A stretch of 36,574 nt of DNA from Catenulispora rubra (GCF_015356825.1 NZ_JAACYW010000095.1:1-36574), one strand, 5' to 3'; shown: positions 7,978-19,000, counted from the stretch's first letter. Notes: generated from the sequence alone by a model not told the origin. Translations and numbers: made by a program.

Positions 7978-9113
7978 TGGACTTCGAGCCGTCACCGATT
8001 CAGCGTGAACGCTGCGCCGAGATCAGCGCGGCCGTGCTCGAGCGGTTCGCCGAGCACGAGACGTCCACCGACCCCGAGCAGGTCCGCCTGGCGTGGAAGG
8101 ACGCGGCGGCCGCCGGCCTCACGGGGCTGTGCGTGTCGCAGGAGTACGGCGGGGCCGGCCTGCGGGCCCTGGACACCGCGCTGGCCCTGGAGGCGTTCGG
8201 TCGTTCCTGCACCGACATGGGCCTGGTGTTCGGCGTCGCGGCGCACCTGCTGTCCTGCGCGGTGCCCGTCCAGGACTTCGGCACGGCCGCGGCCAAGGAG
8301 CTGCTGGCCGGCATGGCCGCCGGCGACGTGGTCGCCGGCAACGCCATGACCGAGGACGAGGCCGGCTCGGACATCGGCCGGATCCGCTCCACCGCCACGC
8401 TCACCGACGAGGGCTACGTGCTCCACGGCGAGAAGTCCTTCGTCAGCAACGGCCCGATCTCGGACGTGTTCGTGACCTACGCGGTCACCGATCCCACCGC
8501 CGGCTTCCTGGGTGTCTCGGCGTTCGCCGTCCCGCGCGAGCTCGACGGCGTGGTCGTCGGCGAGCCGCTGCGCAAGATGGGCCTGGACGGCTGCCTGGCG
8601 GCGCGCGTGCGCTTCGAGGGCTGCGTCGTGCCGGCCGAGTACCTGCTCGGGTCCGAGGGCGGCGGCGGCGCGATCTTCCAGCACTCCATGGCCTGGGAGC
8701 GCGGCGTGCTGTTCGCCGGCTACCTCGGGCAGATGGCACGGCAGCTCGCCGAGTGCGTGGACCACGCGAACAACCGGCGCCAGTTCGGCCAGAAGATCGG
8801 CGGCTTCCAGGCCGTCTCCCACAAGATCGCCCGGATGCGGCAGCGGCTGGAGAGCGCGCGCCTGATGCTCTACCGCGCCTGCTGGCTGCTCGACCAGGGC
8901 CGTACCGACGTCGTCGCGATCGCCATGGCGAAGACCGCGGTGTCCGAGGCCGCGATCGCCAACAGCCTGGACGCCATGCAGCTGTTCGGCTCGATGGGCT
9001 ACCTGGTCGACGCCGGGATCGAGGGGCAGCTGCGCGACAGCCTGCCCACCACCATCTTCTCCGGGACCACGGAGATCCAGATGGAACTCATCGCGAGGGG
9101 GACGGGCCTGTGA
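7977..9113 (+). CDS. Prolyl-S-PCP dehydrogenase (acyl-CoA dehydrogenase fold)
   Basis: 378 aa, the usual length for the acyl-CoA dehydrogenase family. The FAD/substrate segment MTEDEAGSDIG is at 124-134, the second signature DHANNRRQFGQKIG at 262-275, and the C-terminal FSGTTEIQ at 361-368. In this pathway the family (CloN3, PltE, RedW) oxidises a prolyl thioester on a free PCP by four electrons to pyrrolyl-2-carbonyl-PCP. E241 in the WERG segment sits where the helix-G (isovaleryl-CoA dehydrogenase-type) catalytic base is expected; that is inference. The assignment rests mainly on its neighbours: prolyl-AMP ligase, PCP and halogenase follow in one overlapping operon. Its stop overlaps the next gene's GTG start. 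First full-length gene of the plus-strand starter operon. Confidence 0.9.
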   Translation: MDFEPSPIQRERCAEISAAVLERFAEHETSTDPEQVRLAWKDAAAAGLTGLCVSQEYGGAGLRALDTALALEAFGRSCTDMGLVFGVAAHLLSCAVPVQDFGTAAAKELLAGMAAGDVVAGNAMTEDEAGSDIGRIRSTATLTDEGYVLHGEKSFVSNGPISDVFVTYAVTDPTAGFLGVSAFAVPRELDGVVVGEPLRKMGLDGCLAARVRFEGCVVPAEYLLGSEGGGGAIFQHSMAWERGVLFAGYLGQMARQLAECVDHANNRRQFGQKIGGFQAVSHKIARMRQRLESARLMLYRACWLLDQGRTDVVAIAMAKTAVSEAAIANSLDAMQLFGSMGYLVDAGIEGQLRDSLPTTIFSGTTEIQMELIARGTGL

Positions 9114-10600
9114 GCCTGCACCAGCTCGCCATCGACGCCGCCGCCGGCCGGCCCGACGCCCTGGCGGTGAGCGCGCCGTCCGGATCGCTCAGCTACGCCG
9201 AGCTGGACGCCGCGGCCGACGCGATCGCGGCCCGGCTCGGCCGGCACGGCGTGGGCCGCGGCGACCGGGTCGTGCTGTGGGCGGGCAAGAGCCCTGCGAC
9301 GGTCGCGGCGATGCAGGCCGTCCTGCGGCTCGGCGCGGCCTACGTGCCGGTGGACGGCAGCAGCCCGCCGGCCCGGGTCGCGACCATCGTCCGGGACTGC
9401 GCGGCGGCCGTCGTCCTGACCAACGGCGAGAAGATCCCGCGGATCTCCGCCGAACTGGGCGAGCAGGTCCGCTATGAGGACCTTGACGGTCCCTACGACC
9501 CCGCACCGGCCGTCAACGTCGAAACGGCCCCGGAAGACCTCGCGTACATCCTCTACACGTCGGGATCGACCGGCGTGCCCAAGGGCGTGTGCCTGACCCA
9601 CGAGAACGCGCGGGCCTTCGTCGACTGGGCCTACGACGTGCTGGCCCCGGAGCCGGACGACCGCTTCGCCAACCACGCGCCGTTCACCTTCGACCTGTCG
9701 GTCCTCGACCTCTACGCGGCGTTCCGCGCCGGCGCCTCGGTACACCTGATACCGGCCGAGCTGTCGTTCGCACCGAAGCAGCTCGTGGAGTTCGTCCACG
9801 AGCAGCAGATCACCATCTGGTACTCGGTGCCCTCCGCGCTGGCCGTGATGATGCGGCACGGCGGCCTGCTCGACCGCCCGGCGCCCGAATCGCTGCACAC
9901 GGTGCTGTTCGCCGGCGAGCCGTTCGCCATCGCGCAGCTGCGCGACCTGGCCGCCTGGACGAACGCCCGCATGATGAACCTCTACGGCCCGACCGAGACC
10001 AACGTGTGCACCTATCACGTGGTCCGCAAAGAGGACCTGGGCCGGGACCGGCCGGTGCCGATCGGCGTCGCGGCCTCCGGGGACCGGGTCTGGGTGGTGC
10101 GCGACGACGGGATCATCGCGACCGTCGGCGAAGAGGGCGAACTGCTCGTGGACGGCCCCACCGTGATGCCCGGCTACTGGGGACACCCGCCGCAGCGCGG
10201 CCCCTACAGCACCGGCGACATCGTCAAGGTGCTGGCCGACGGCACCCTGGACTACGTCGGGCGCCGCGACCACATGGTCAAGGTCCGCGGCCACCGGGTC
10301 GAGCTCGGCGAGGTCGAGGCGGTGCTGGAGAACCACGCCGACGTCGCCGAGGCCGCGGCCGTGACGGTCGGGGAGGGGGTCGACACCCGCCTGGTGGCGT
10401 TCGTCGCCGCCCGGCCCGGCGCCGACCCCGGAGTCCTGGCTCTGCGCCGGCACCTCGCCGAGCATCTGCCGCGCTACATGGTCGCCGACGAGGTGCGCTT
10501 CCTGTCCCCGCTGCCCAGGAACGGCAACGGCAAGATCGACCGGACCGCGCTGGCGGCGCGCGCCGTCCCCAACCTCCCAACCGAAAGGCCGGTGCGATGA
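9110..10600 (+). CDS. L-prolyl-AMP ligase (stand-alone adenylation domain)
   Basis: 496 aa from a GTG start whose GTGA overlaps the dehydrogenase stop. The same frame is open upstream to 8093, but that part lies inside the dehydrogenase gene and shows no homology. Adenylation motifs are complete: YTSGSTGVPKG (A3, about 151-161), NLYGPTET (A5), YSTGD (A7), GRRDHMVKVRGHRVELGE (A8) and NGNGKIDR (A10). There is no condensation or carrier domain. Free-standing enzymes of this kind (CloN4, PltF, RedM) activate L-proline and load it on a dedicated PCP to start pyrrole formation. Proline is assigned from context, since I did not derive a full pocket code. Its stop overlaps the PCP start as ATGA, indicating translational coupling. 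Confidence 0.93.
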   Translation: MSLHQLAIDAAAGRPDALAVSAPSGSLSYAELDAAADAIAARLGRHGVGRGDRVVLWAGKSPATVAAMQAVLRLGAAYVPVDGSSPPARVATIVRDCAAAVVLTNGEKIPRISAELGEQVRYEDLDGPYDPAPAVNVETAPEDLAYILYTSGSTGVPKGVCLTHENARAFVDWAYDVLAPEPDDRFANHAPFTFDLSVLDLYAAFRAGASVHLIPAELSFAPKQLVEFVHEQQITIWYSVPSALAVMMRHGGLLDRPAPESLHTVLFAGEPFAIAQLRDLAAWTNARMMNLYGPTETNVCTYHVVRKEDLGRDRPVPIGVAASGDRVWVVRDDGIIATVGEEGELLVDGPTVMPGYWGHPPQRGPYSTGDIVKVLADGTLDYVGRRDHMVKVRGHRVELGEVEAVLENHADVAEAAAVTVGEGVDTRLVAFVAARPGADPGVLALRRHLAEHLPRYMVADEVRFLSPLPRNGNGKIDRTALAARAVPNLPTERPVR

Positions 10601-10869
10601 CCCTCGACGAGGTCACACCAAGGATCATGAAATTCATCAGCGAGAGCTTCCTGGAGGGCGACCCCAAGGGCGAGCTGACGGAGACCACCCCGCTGCTGGA
10701 GTGGGACGTCCTGAACTCGATGAACAGCGCGCTCCTGCTGAACTACCTGCGCGAGGAGCTGCGCGTCGACGTCCCGCTGGCGTCGATCAACGCCGCGAAC
10801 TTCCGGACCGTCGCCGCCATCAGCCTGCTCGTCTCCGGCCTGACGGCCGACTCCGTGGAAGGTGTCTGA
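10597..10869 (+). CDS. Free-standing peptidyl carrier protein for the pyrrole starter
   Basis: 90 aa. The start ATG overlaps the ligase stop (ATGA), and GAAAGG (10583-10588) is an 8-bp-spaced ribosome site. The carrier motif reads LLEWDVLNSMNS at 33-44, with S41 the likely phosphopantetheine site; the usual DSL is NSM here. It should carry proline, then pyrrole, while the dehydrogenase and halogenase act on it, and finally donate the acyl group to the first KS of the large PKS. Homologous roles: CloN5, PltL, RedO. The order ligase-PCP-halogenase supports this. Confidence 0.9.
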   Translation: MTLDEVTPRIMKFISESFLEGDPKGELTETTPLLEWDVLNSMNSALLLNYLREELRVDVPLASINAANFRTVAAISLLVSGLTADSVEGV

Positions 10870-10874
10870 CAGCC

Positions 10875-12215
10875 ATGAGTGTCGACTACGACGTCGTGAT
10901 CGTCGGCGGCGGTCCGGCCGGGTCCACCGCCGCGGCCTACCTGGCCAAGGCCGGCCTGTCGGTGGCCGTGTTCGAGGGCGACAACTTCCCGCGGCCACAC
11001 GTCGGCGAGTCGCTGGTGCCGGCCACCACCCGGTGTCTGCTGGAGACCGGCGCCATGGACAAGGTGGAGGCGGCCGGCTTCCCGAAGAAGTACGGCGCCG
11101 CCTGGACCGCCACCACCTCGCCGAACATCAACGCCGACCTGGCCGCCACGCTCACCCACGAGCTCGGCACCGCCGACATCCTGTTCAAGGAGCGCGACCA
11201 GCCCGGCACCGACCGGGACTACACGTTCCACGTCGACCGCAGCAAGTTCGACCTGATCCTGCTCAAGCACGCCGAGAGCCTGGGCGCCAAGGTGTTCCAG
11301 GGCATCCGGGTGCTGCGCGCGGACTTCGACGACCCGGACCAGGTCACCGTGACCGCCCGGATGGGCCGCCACGAGGTGGGCGTCACCGCGAAGCTGGTGA
11401 TCGACGCCTCGGGCCGGCAGACCTTCCTGGGCCGGCAGCTCGGGACCAAGGAGTCGGACCCGGTCTTCGACCAGTACGCGATCCACACCTGGTTCGAGGG
11501 CCTGGACCGCAGCGAGGTCGCCAACAGCCCCGAGAAGGTCGACTACATCTACATCCACTTCCTGCCGATCACCGACACCTGGGTGTGGCAGATCCCGATC
11601 ACCGACACCGTCACCAGCATCGGGGTCGTGACGCAGAAGAAGCAGTTCGCCGAGGCGAACCTGGACCGCGAGGCCTTCTTCTGGAAGTTCGTGGAGAGCC
11701 GGCCCGACCTGGCCGCGGCGCTGCGCAAGACCGAGCGCGTCACCGACTTCAAGGTCGAGGCCGACTACAGCTACGCGATGAAGGAGATCTGCGGCGACCG
11801 GTACGTGCTGATCGGCGACGCCGCGCGCTTCGTCGACCCGATCTTCTCCTCCGGGGTGAGCGTCGCGCTGAACAGCGCGCGGCTGGTCACCGACGACATC
11901 CTCAAGGCCTTCGCGAACGACGACTTCTCCAAGGCGTCCTTCGCCACCTACGAGAAGACGATCCGCAACGGCGTGCGCAACTGGTACGAGTTCATCTCGG
12001 TCTACTACCGGCTGAACATCCTGTTCACCACGTTCGTGGCGGACCCGCGGTACCGGCTGGACGTCATCAAGATGCTGCAGGGCGAGATGTACGACGGCGG
12101 CAAGCCCGAGGCGCTGCGCGTCATGCAGGAGACGGTGGCCGCGGTCGAGGCCGACCCGACCCACCTGTGGCACCCGCACCTGGGCAACCTGCGGGTCGCC
12201 CCGGTGGACGCGTGA
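10875..12215 (+). CDS. FADH2-dependent halogenase acting on pyrrolyl-PCP
   Basis: 446 aa. The N-terminal FAD-binding motif is GGGPAGS (11-17), followed by PHVGESLVPAT (41-51). The family hallmark WxWxIP is present as WVWQIP (236-241), and GDAARFVDPIFSSGV (314-328) is the second flavin motif. A lysine pair at 71-72 is near where the chloramine-forming lysine is expected. These enzymes use FADH2, O2 and chloride to chlorinate electron-rich rings. Its position directly behind the pyrrole PCP gene, 5 bp after its stop with GGAAGG at 10857-10862, suggests a PCP-bound pyrrole substrate as for PltA. One or two chlorines cannot be decided. No flavin reductase is nearby, so FADH2 must come from a housekeeping enzyme. 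Confidence 0.93.
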   Translation: MSVDYDVVIVGGGPAGSTAAAYLAKAGLSVAVFEGDNFPRPHVGESLVPATTRCLLETGAMDKVEAAGFPKKYGAAWTATTSPNINADLAATLTHELGTADILFKERDQPGTDRDYTFHVDRSKFDLILLKHAESLGAKVFQGIRVLRADFDDPDQVTVTARMGRHEVGVTAKLVIDASGRQTFLGRQLGTKESDPVFDQYAIHTWFEGLDRSEVANSPEKVDYIYIHFLPITDTWVWQIPITDTVTSIGVVTQKKQFAEANLDREAFFWKFVESRPDLAAALRKTERVTDFKVEADYSYAMKEICGDRYVLIGDAARFVDPIFSSGVSVALNSARLVTDDILKAFANDDFSKASFATYEKTIRNGVRNWYEFISVYYRLNILFTTFVADPRYRLDVIKMLQGEMYDGGKPEALRVMQETVAAVEADPTHLWHPHLGNLRVAPVDA

Positions 12216-12231
12216 TCCCGAACGCGTAGCC

Positions 12232-12954
12232 CTAGCGATCGCGACCGTGACCGTGACCGGCATCGCCGTCCGAGAAGGGCCCGCCGTGCTCCGCGGGGAG
12301 TCCGAGCGTCCGGGTCAGCACCCTGATCCCCGGCGCCTGGACCGCGACGCAGGCGATCACCTCGTCCTGGACGGCGAGATCGGTCAACGACCACGCACCG
12401 ACCCCGCCGAACCCGGCGGGAAGCGAGACCAGGTCACCTCCGGCAGTGGTGACCACCTCGCGCAGGTGTGTGGCGAGTCCGGTGCCCAGGGCCTTGGCCA
12501 CCGCCTCCTTCCGGGTCCAGAAACGGAGCAGCTGGGCGTCCCTGAGCTCGTCCGGCAGGGCGTCCAGGGCGTGCCGCTCGCTCGCGGACAACGCCGTCCG
12601 GGCCAGCGCGTCGCGGTCGGGCAGCGGCCGCAGCCGTTCGACGTCGACCCCGACCGGGGCGTCCCGGGACACCGCGGCGGCGACGACCGTCTCGGCGTGG
12701 CTCAGGCTCACGTGCACGCCGCCGGGCTCGACGACCAGCGGACGCCCCCGCTCGTCGCGGTCCCAGCGCTGCCGCTCGGGCGGGCATGAGGTGTACGCCC
12801 GCACGAGCTCCCGGCCGAACCGGCGCGCGGCGTCCCGGATCTCACGGTGCCGCCGAGCGCGCTCTTCCAGGCCCGGCGACCGGTCCCCGGGCGCCGGGCC
12901 GGCCGCCACCCAGACGGCCACCTGGCCAGACCCCGAGGGGTGCGGCTCACCCAT
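12232..12954 (-). CDS. Sfp-type 4'-phosphopantetheinyl transferase
   Basis: 240 aa. The three family motifs are present: HVSLSHAE (81-88), VGVDVER (101-107, with Mg-binding D104 and E106) and FWTRKEAVAKALGTGL (145-160, with W146, K149, E150, K154). It converts apo carrier proteins to holo form using coenzyme A. The cluster holds seven carriers: the pyrrole PCP, five ACPs and the NRPS PCP. A strong ribosome site (GGGAGGG on the minus strand) precedes the ATG. It converges with the halogenase, with only 16 bp between stop codons and no obvious terminator, and diverges from the PKS by 66 bp. The tail DGDAGHGHGRDR is rich in His, Asp and Gly, and its role is unknown. Confidence 0.95.
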   Translation of the reverse strand: MGEPHPSGSGQVAVWVAAGPAPGDRSPGLEERARRHREIRDAARRFGRELVRAYTSCPPERQRWDRDERGRPLVVEPGGVHVSLSHAETVVAAAVSRDAPVGVDVERLRPLPDRDALARTALSASERHALDALPDELRDAQLLRFWTRKEAVAKALGTGLATHLREVVTTAGGDLVSLPAGFGGVGAWSLTDLAVQDEVIACVAVQAPGIRVLTRTLGLPAEHGGPFSDGDAGHGHGRDR

Positions 12955-13020
12955 CGGTCACCCTCCCGGTATCCCGACGCCGACGTGCGGACGTTCACTG
13001 CAGAGCGAGGAACAGCTCCG
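12955..13020. promoter_or_regulatory. 66-bp divergent gap before the main PKS
   Basis: This short interval must hold the start signals for the transferase (minus) and the main PKS operon (plus), unless the latter is transcribed from inside the transferase gene. GAGGAA at 13007-13012 lies 8 bp before ATG 13021 and decides that start, against the in-frame extension to 12847 that overlaps the transferase antisense. I see no clear -35/-10 pair. Confidence 0.6.
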
Positions 13021-16000
13021 ATGGTAGAACTACTGACGATGAACCCGGCCGACGACGCGATCGCCGTCGTCGGCCTCGGCTGCCGGTTCCCCGGCGGCGT
13101 CCGCTCCCTGGACGACTTCGGCGCGGCGCTCACGGCCGGGACCGGCGTCTTCCGCGACGTGCCCGCGACCCGCTGGGACAGCGGTCTCGACGGCAGCCGC
13201 GGCGGCTTCCTGGACGAGATCGACCGCTTCGACGCCTCCTACTTCGGCATCGCGCCGCGCGAGGCCGGCGCGATGGACCCGCAGCAGCGGTTGATGCTGG
13301 AGGTCGCCTGGGAGGCGATGAGCGACTCCGGCCGCCCCGCCGACGCCTGGCGTGGCACGCGCACCGCGGCCTTCTTCGGCGTCTTCTCCCACGACTACCT
13401 GACCCTGCACACCAAGACGCTCGGGCTTGGTGGCGTCGGGCCGCACTACGGCAGCGGCAACGAGTTCAGCTTCGTGGCCGGCCGTCTGGCCTACACCTTC
13501 GACCTGCGCGGCCCCATGGCCTCGCTGACCACGGCCTGCTCGTCCTCGCTGCTGGCCGTGCACCTGGCGGGCCAGAGCCTGCGCAGCGGCGAGAGCGACG
13601 TCGCGCTGGCCGGCGGCGTCAGCCTGATGCTCACCCCCGAGCTGACCGCCTTCATGAACCAGATCGGCGCGATCTCGCCGACCGGCCGGTGCCGGCCCTT
13701 CGCCGCCGACGCCGACGGCATCCTGCGCGGCGACGGCTGCGGCGTGCTGGTGCTCAAGCGGCTCTCCGACGCGCTGGCCGACCACGACCGGGTCTACGCC
13801 GTCCTGCGCGCCTCGGCGGCCAACCACGACGGCCGCAGCCTCGGCATCACCGCGCCCAACGGCGCCGCGCAGGCCGAGTTGCTGCGCACCGCCCTCGGCG
13901 CCGCCGGGATCGGCCCGTCGGACCTGGACTACGTCGAGGCCCACGGCACCGGGACCCCGCTCGGCGACCAGGTCGAGCTGATGGCGCTGGACGAGGTCTA
14001 CGGCCGGCCGCGCGACGCGGACCGGCCGGCGCTGTACGTGGGCTCCAACAAGGCAGTGTTCGGACACACCGACGCCGCGGCGGGAATCGCCGGGCTGCTC
14101 AAGGGCCTGTACGTCATCAACACGCGCCAGGTGCCCGCGCAGCCCGATCCCGGCCGGCTCACCTCGGCGGTGGCCTGGGACCGGGGCCGGATGGCGGTGC
14201 CGATCCAAGCGGTGAGCCTGGAAGCACTGGACCGGCCGGTGCGGATTGCGGTGAGTTCTTCGGGGCTCAGTGGAACGAACGTGCACGTGATCGCCGAAGG
14301 GTTCGCGGTTCCGGAGGTCGAGCCCGTCGGTGCTCGGCCGGCCGGTCCCTACGTGCTGCTCGCGTCGGCGTTCCACGAGGCGGGGATGGCCGAGCAGGTC
14401 GCCGGCATCGGTGCCAGAGCGACGGCCGATGAAGACGCGCTCGACGATCTCCTCGCCTCGGCTGCTACCCGGCGTACCCATGAGCGGCACCGGTTTGCCG
14501 CCGTCGTCACGGAACCGCAGGAACTCGCCGCGGTGCTCGGTGAGGTCGAGGAAGCGCCGGACGGCGTCTACGTCGGCGAGGTCGATCCCGACGACGCCCC
14601 CGAGACCGTGTTCGTCTATTCCGGCCAGGGCTCGCAGTGGGCCGGTATGGCTGCGGACCTGTATGAGACCTCGCCGGTGGTGCGCGACGTCCTCGACGAG
14701 TGCGACGCGCTGATCCGCCGGGACGTGTCGTGGTCGCTGCTGGACGTGCTGCGCACCTCGGACGGTCGGCTCGAACTCACCGACATCGTCCAGCCCGCGC
14801 TGCTCGCGGTGCAGACCGCGGTGACCGGCTGGCTGGCCGAGTCCGGCGTCCGGCCGGTCGCAGTGGTCGGACACAGCGTCGGCGAGATCGCCGCCGCGCA
14901 CGCGGCCGGCGCGCTGTCCCGTGCCGACGCCGTCCGGCTGGCGGTCCGGCGCGGCCTGATCCTGCAGGAGACGGCGGGTCGCGGCGCCATGCTCGCGGTC
15001 CGCGCGGACCGCGCCATGGCCGAGGCGCTGATCGCCGAGGCCGGCCTGCCGGTGGTCGTCGCCGCCGTGAACGGGCCCGGCGCGGTGGTGCTCAGCGGTC
15101 CGGTGAAGGCCGTCGAATCGGCTGCGGCGGTGCTCGAGCACCGGGGCCTGCGCTGCAAGGCGCTGGCCGGCGGATACGGGTTCCACAGCCCGGTGGTCGC
15201 CGAATGCGGCCCGCGGCTGCGCCAGGCTCTGGCCGAGCTGACCGCCCTCACGCCTTCGGTGCCGATCGTTTCCAGCGTGCTGCCCGACGAGTCCGACGTG
15301 CGCTTCGACGCCGCGTACTGGGAGCGCAACCTCACCGACCCCGTGCTCCTGTGGCCGGCCGTGGACCGGCTGCTCGCCGGGGGCGACCGGGCGTTCGTCG
15401 AGATCGGCCCGCACCCGACCCTGATCCGTCAGCTCGCTGACGCCGGCCGCCTGCGCGAGCGGCGCGGACCGGCGGTGGCGACGCTGCGCCGGGACGAGCC
15501 CGGAGAGCTTTCGCTGCGCAAGACCCTCGCGCAGCTGCACGTCGCCGGCGTCGGGGTGGACTGGACGGCGATCACCGGCCGGCCGGGGCGCTACCGGACT
15601 CTGCCCGTGCCTTCCTGGGGCGGCGATTCCTACTGGCTGCCGGGCGTCGATCTCGGCGACCAGGGGAGCGGCCCGGCGACTGGACGGACCGGAGCGACCG
15701 GAGCGACCGGAGCGACCGGGACGGCTGGAGCGGCCTCCGAGCCGGTCCGGCTGAGCCTGGTCGACAGTGACGGCCACGTGGTCGGCGAGGTGCTGGCGCA
15801 CCCGGCCGGCACCGTGGCACCCGACGACGGCGGCGCGCGGGCTACCCCCACGCTTTCGCCCGTGCCCGCCGTCGTCCCGGCTTCGGCCGCTGCGCCGAAG
15901 GCCGGCGCGAAGTCCGATCGCGGTCTGGTGCAGCGCGTCGAGGCACACGTCGCGGCGGTCCTCGGATTGCCCGCCGGGCAGATCCTGCCCCGCCGCCGCG

Positions 16001-19000
16001 GCCTGTTCGACCAGGGCCTCGACTCGCTGACCGCGGTCGAGCTGCGGGACCGGCTGTCGGCCGAGTTCGGCATGGAACTGCCCTCGACGATCGTCTTCGA
16101 GAAGCCGACCATCGAGGCGCTGAGCGCGTTCTTCGCCGACGCCGGCGCGCGCGATCAGGCTGGTGTCTCGTCGGTGGCGTCCGGCGGGGCACCCGAGGAG
16201 TCCGACGACGCCGTCGCGATCATCGGCATGGCGTGCCGGCTGCCCGGGGCGGACTCGCCCGAGCAGTTCTGGTCGCTGCTGGCCGAGGGCCGCAACGCGG
16301 TCCGCGACCTGCCCTCCAGCCGCCGGGCCGACCCGATCTGGGCCGAGGCCGGCGCCGGCGTCCCGACCCGCGGCGGCTACCTCGACGAGATCGAGGGCTT
16401 CGACGCCGACTTCTTCCGGGTCTCCCCGCGCGAGGCCAAGGCGCTCGACCCGCAGCACCGCCTGCTGCTCGAAGTCGCCTGGGAGGCGCTCCAGGACGGC
16501 GGCCAGAGCGCGGCACGCCTCGAAGGCCAGGCCGCGGGCGTCTACTTCGGCCTCAACACCGCCGACTACCAGCAGCTGCTCACCCGGGACATGGCCGAGG
16601 TCAACCACTTCTTCGGGACCGGCACGACCTTCGCCGCGGCGGTCGGGCACCTGTCGTACTTCCTGGGACTGAACGGGCCCTCCATCGCCGTCGACACCGC
16701 GTGCTCCTCCTCGCTGACCGCCGTCCACCTGGCGTGCCAGGGACTGCGGCAGGGGGACTGCGGGATCGCGATCGTCGGCGGGGCCAACGTCATCGTCGCG
16801 CCGACGGTGTCGGTCTCGATGTCCGCGGCCGGCGCCCTGGCCCCCGACGGACGGTGTAAGACCTTTGACGCCGCGGCCGACGGCTACGGCCGCGGCGAGG
16901 GCGCGGCGGCGCTGATCCTGAAGCCGCTGAGCGCCGCGAAGCGCGATGGCGACCGCGTCTACGCGGTGATCCGCGGGACCGCGGTCAACCAGGACGGCGC
17001 CAGCGGCGGCATGACCGTGCCCAACGCCTCCGCGCAGGTCGACGTCATCAAGCAGGCGGTCGCGACCGCGGGCTGGGCACCGCGCGACGTCGACTACGTC
17101 GAGGCGCACGGCACCGGCACGCCGCTCGGCGACCCGATCGAGGTCCGCGCCCTCGCCGAGGCCCTGGGCCCGGGCCGGGCCGCGGACGAGGCGGTGCTGA
17201 TCGGCGCGGCCAAGGCCAACATCGGCCACCTGGAGGCCGCGGCCGGCGTCACCGGCCTGCTCAAGGTGGTCCTCGCACTGCACCACGGCGAGCTGCCGCC
17301 GCATCTGATGAGCAGCCCGTCGAAGGAGATCGACTGGGACCGGCTCCCGGTCTCGGTGGTGACCGAGCTGCGGCCCTGGCCGCAGCGCGACCGCCCGCGG
17401 CGCGCGGGAGTGAGCTCGTTCGGGTTCAGCGGCAGCAACGCGCACGTGGTGGTCGAGCAGGCGCCGGAGGTCGAGCCGGAGCACGAGACGAGCGGCGCGC
17501 CGCGTCGGGCGCCTTACGTCCTGATGGTGACGGCCGGCTCCGAGCCGGCGTTGCGTCAGGCGGCGGGACGGCTCGCCGCGCGGTTGCGCGCGGCACCGGA
17601 CGAGCTCGACGACATCGTCTACACGAGCGCCTACCGCCGTACCTGGCTGGGACACCGGCTCGCCGTCACTGGGACGGATGCCGCGGCCATCGTGGCCACG
17701 CTGGAGGCGGCGGCGCGCGGCCATGCTACGCCGGCCGGCCGGATGGCGACGGTTGCCGAAGGCGTCGAGAACACTGTCGGGTTCCGATTCGGTAGTGAGC
17801 TGCCCTCTGCGGAGGTGCGAGCGCGCCTCGCAGAGCTGCCGGAGTATGCCAGTGCGCTGAGTTCCGTTGTGGCGCGCGCTACTGAGCTGACCGCCGCGCT
17901 GCCAGTCGATGCGGCGTACTTGTTCTGCCACCAGGTTGCGGCGACCCGGTTGTGGGCCACAGTCGGGCTCGTCCCGGACGCGGCGGTCGGCGAGGGCTCC
18001 GGCCGGATCGCAGCCGCCTGGGCCGCCGGAGTGCTGGAGCTGGACGAGGCCCTGCGGCTCGCTGCCGTAGACGGTGCGGTCGACAGCTGGGACAGCGACG
18101 CCGACGTCTTCGTCGACGTCCTGCCTCAGGATGCTGATGAGATCGCCGCCACCGCGGCCGAGCTCTTCGCCGCCGGTGCCGTCCCCGCCCCGGCTCCCGG
18201 CTCGCGCCGACCCGTCAGCCTGCCCGCCTACCCGTGGCAGCGCCGCCGGTTCTGGTACCGCGAGTTCGCCGACACCTCCGGCCTGCCGGACGTCCCCTGG
18301 GTCCTGTCTGCGGCCAGCGCCACCGGTCTGCGTGCACGCGCCGCGGCCCTGCGGGACCACACCGCCCGCGAGGCGGACCTCAACCCGCAGAAGGTGGGAT
18401 CCGCCCTCGCCGCCCTGCCGGGCTCGGCCGAACACCGGGCCGTCGTGCTGGCCAAGGAGTCGGCGGGCTTCGGCGACGGGTTGAGTGCGCTCACGGACGG
18501 CAAGAGCACCGCGAGCCTGATTCAGGGCACTGTCACCGACGCCGCGAAGATCGCCCTGGTCTTCCCGGGCCAGGGTGCGCAGTGGCCCGGGATGGCCACC
18601 GAACTCATGGCCGCCGAGCCTGCCTTCGCCGACCAGATGCGCGCGTGCGACCAGGCCCTGGCGGAGTTCACGGACTGGTCGCTCGCCGACGTGATCGCCG
18701 GCGCGCCGGGAGCGGCGTCGCTGGACCGGGTCGACGTCGTGCAGCCCACGCTCTTCGCGATGATGGTCTCGCTGGCAGAGCTCTGGCGCTCGCGCGGGGT
18801 CGTGCCCTCGGCCGTGGTCGGTCACTCGCAGGGCGAGATCGCCGCCGCGTACATCGCCGGCGCGCTGTCGCTGCGGGACGCGGCGCGCGTCGTGGCCCTG
18901 CGCAGCGCCGAGCTGACCCGGCTGTCCGGGCAGGGCGGCATGGCCTCCATCGCCCTGGACTCCGAAACGGTCGGCCGCGTGCTGGATCCCTTCACCGGCC

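Noticed and set aside
8093..9109. N-terminal extension of the prolyl-AMP ligase frame
   Set aside because: It lies out of frame within the dehydrogenase gene and is Arg/Gly-rich without homology. The GTG at 9110 gives a normal ligase length and the overlap style of this operon.
12216..12236. Terminator between the convergent halogenase and transferase genes
   Set aside because: Only 16 bp lie between the stops and the short GCGATCGC palindrome is too small to act as a stem.
12847..13020. Upstream extension of the main PKS frame
   Set aside because: It overlaps the transferase gene antisense and has no PKS homology; the ribosome site GAGGAA at 13007-13012 supports ATG 13021.
13531..13545. 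TTACSSS in KS1 taken as a decarboxylating loading KS
   Set aside because: The Cys is intact (C173) and both His motifs are present; only the residue before the usual TACSS differs, so KS1 should condense.
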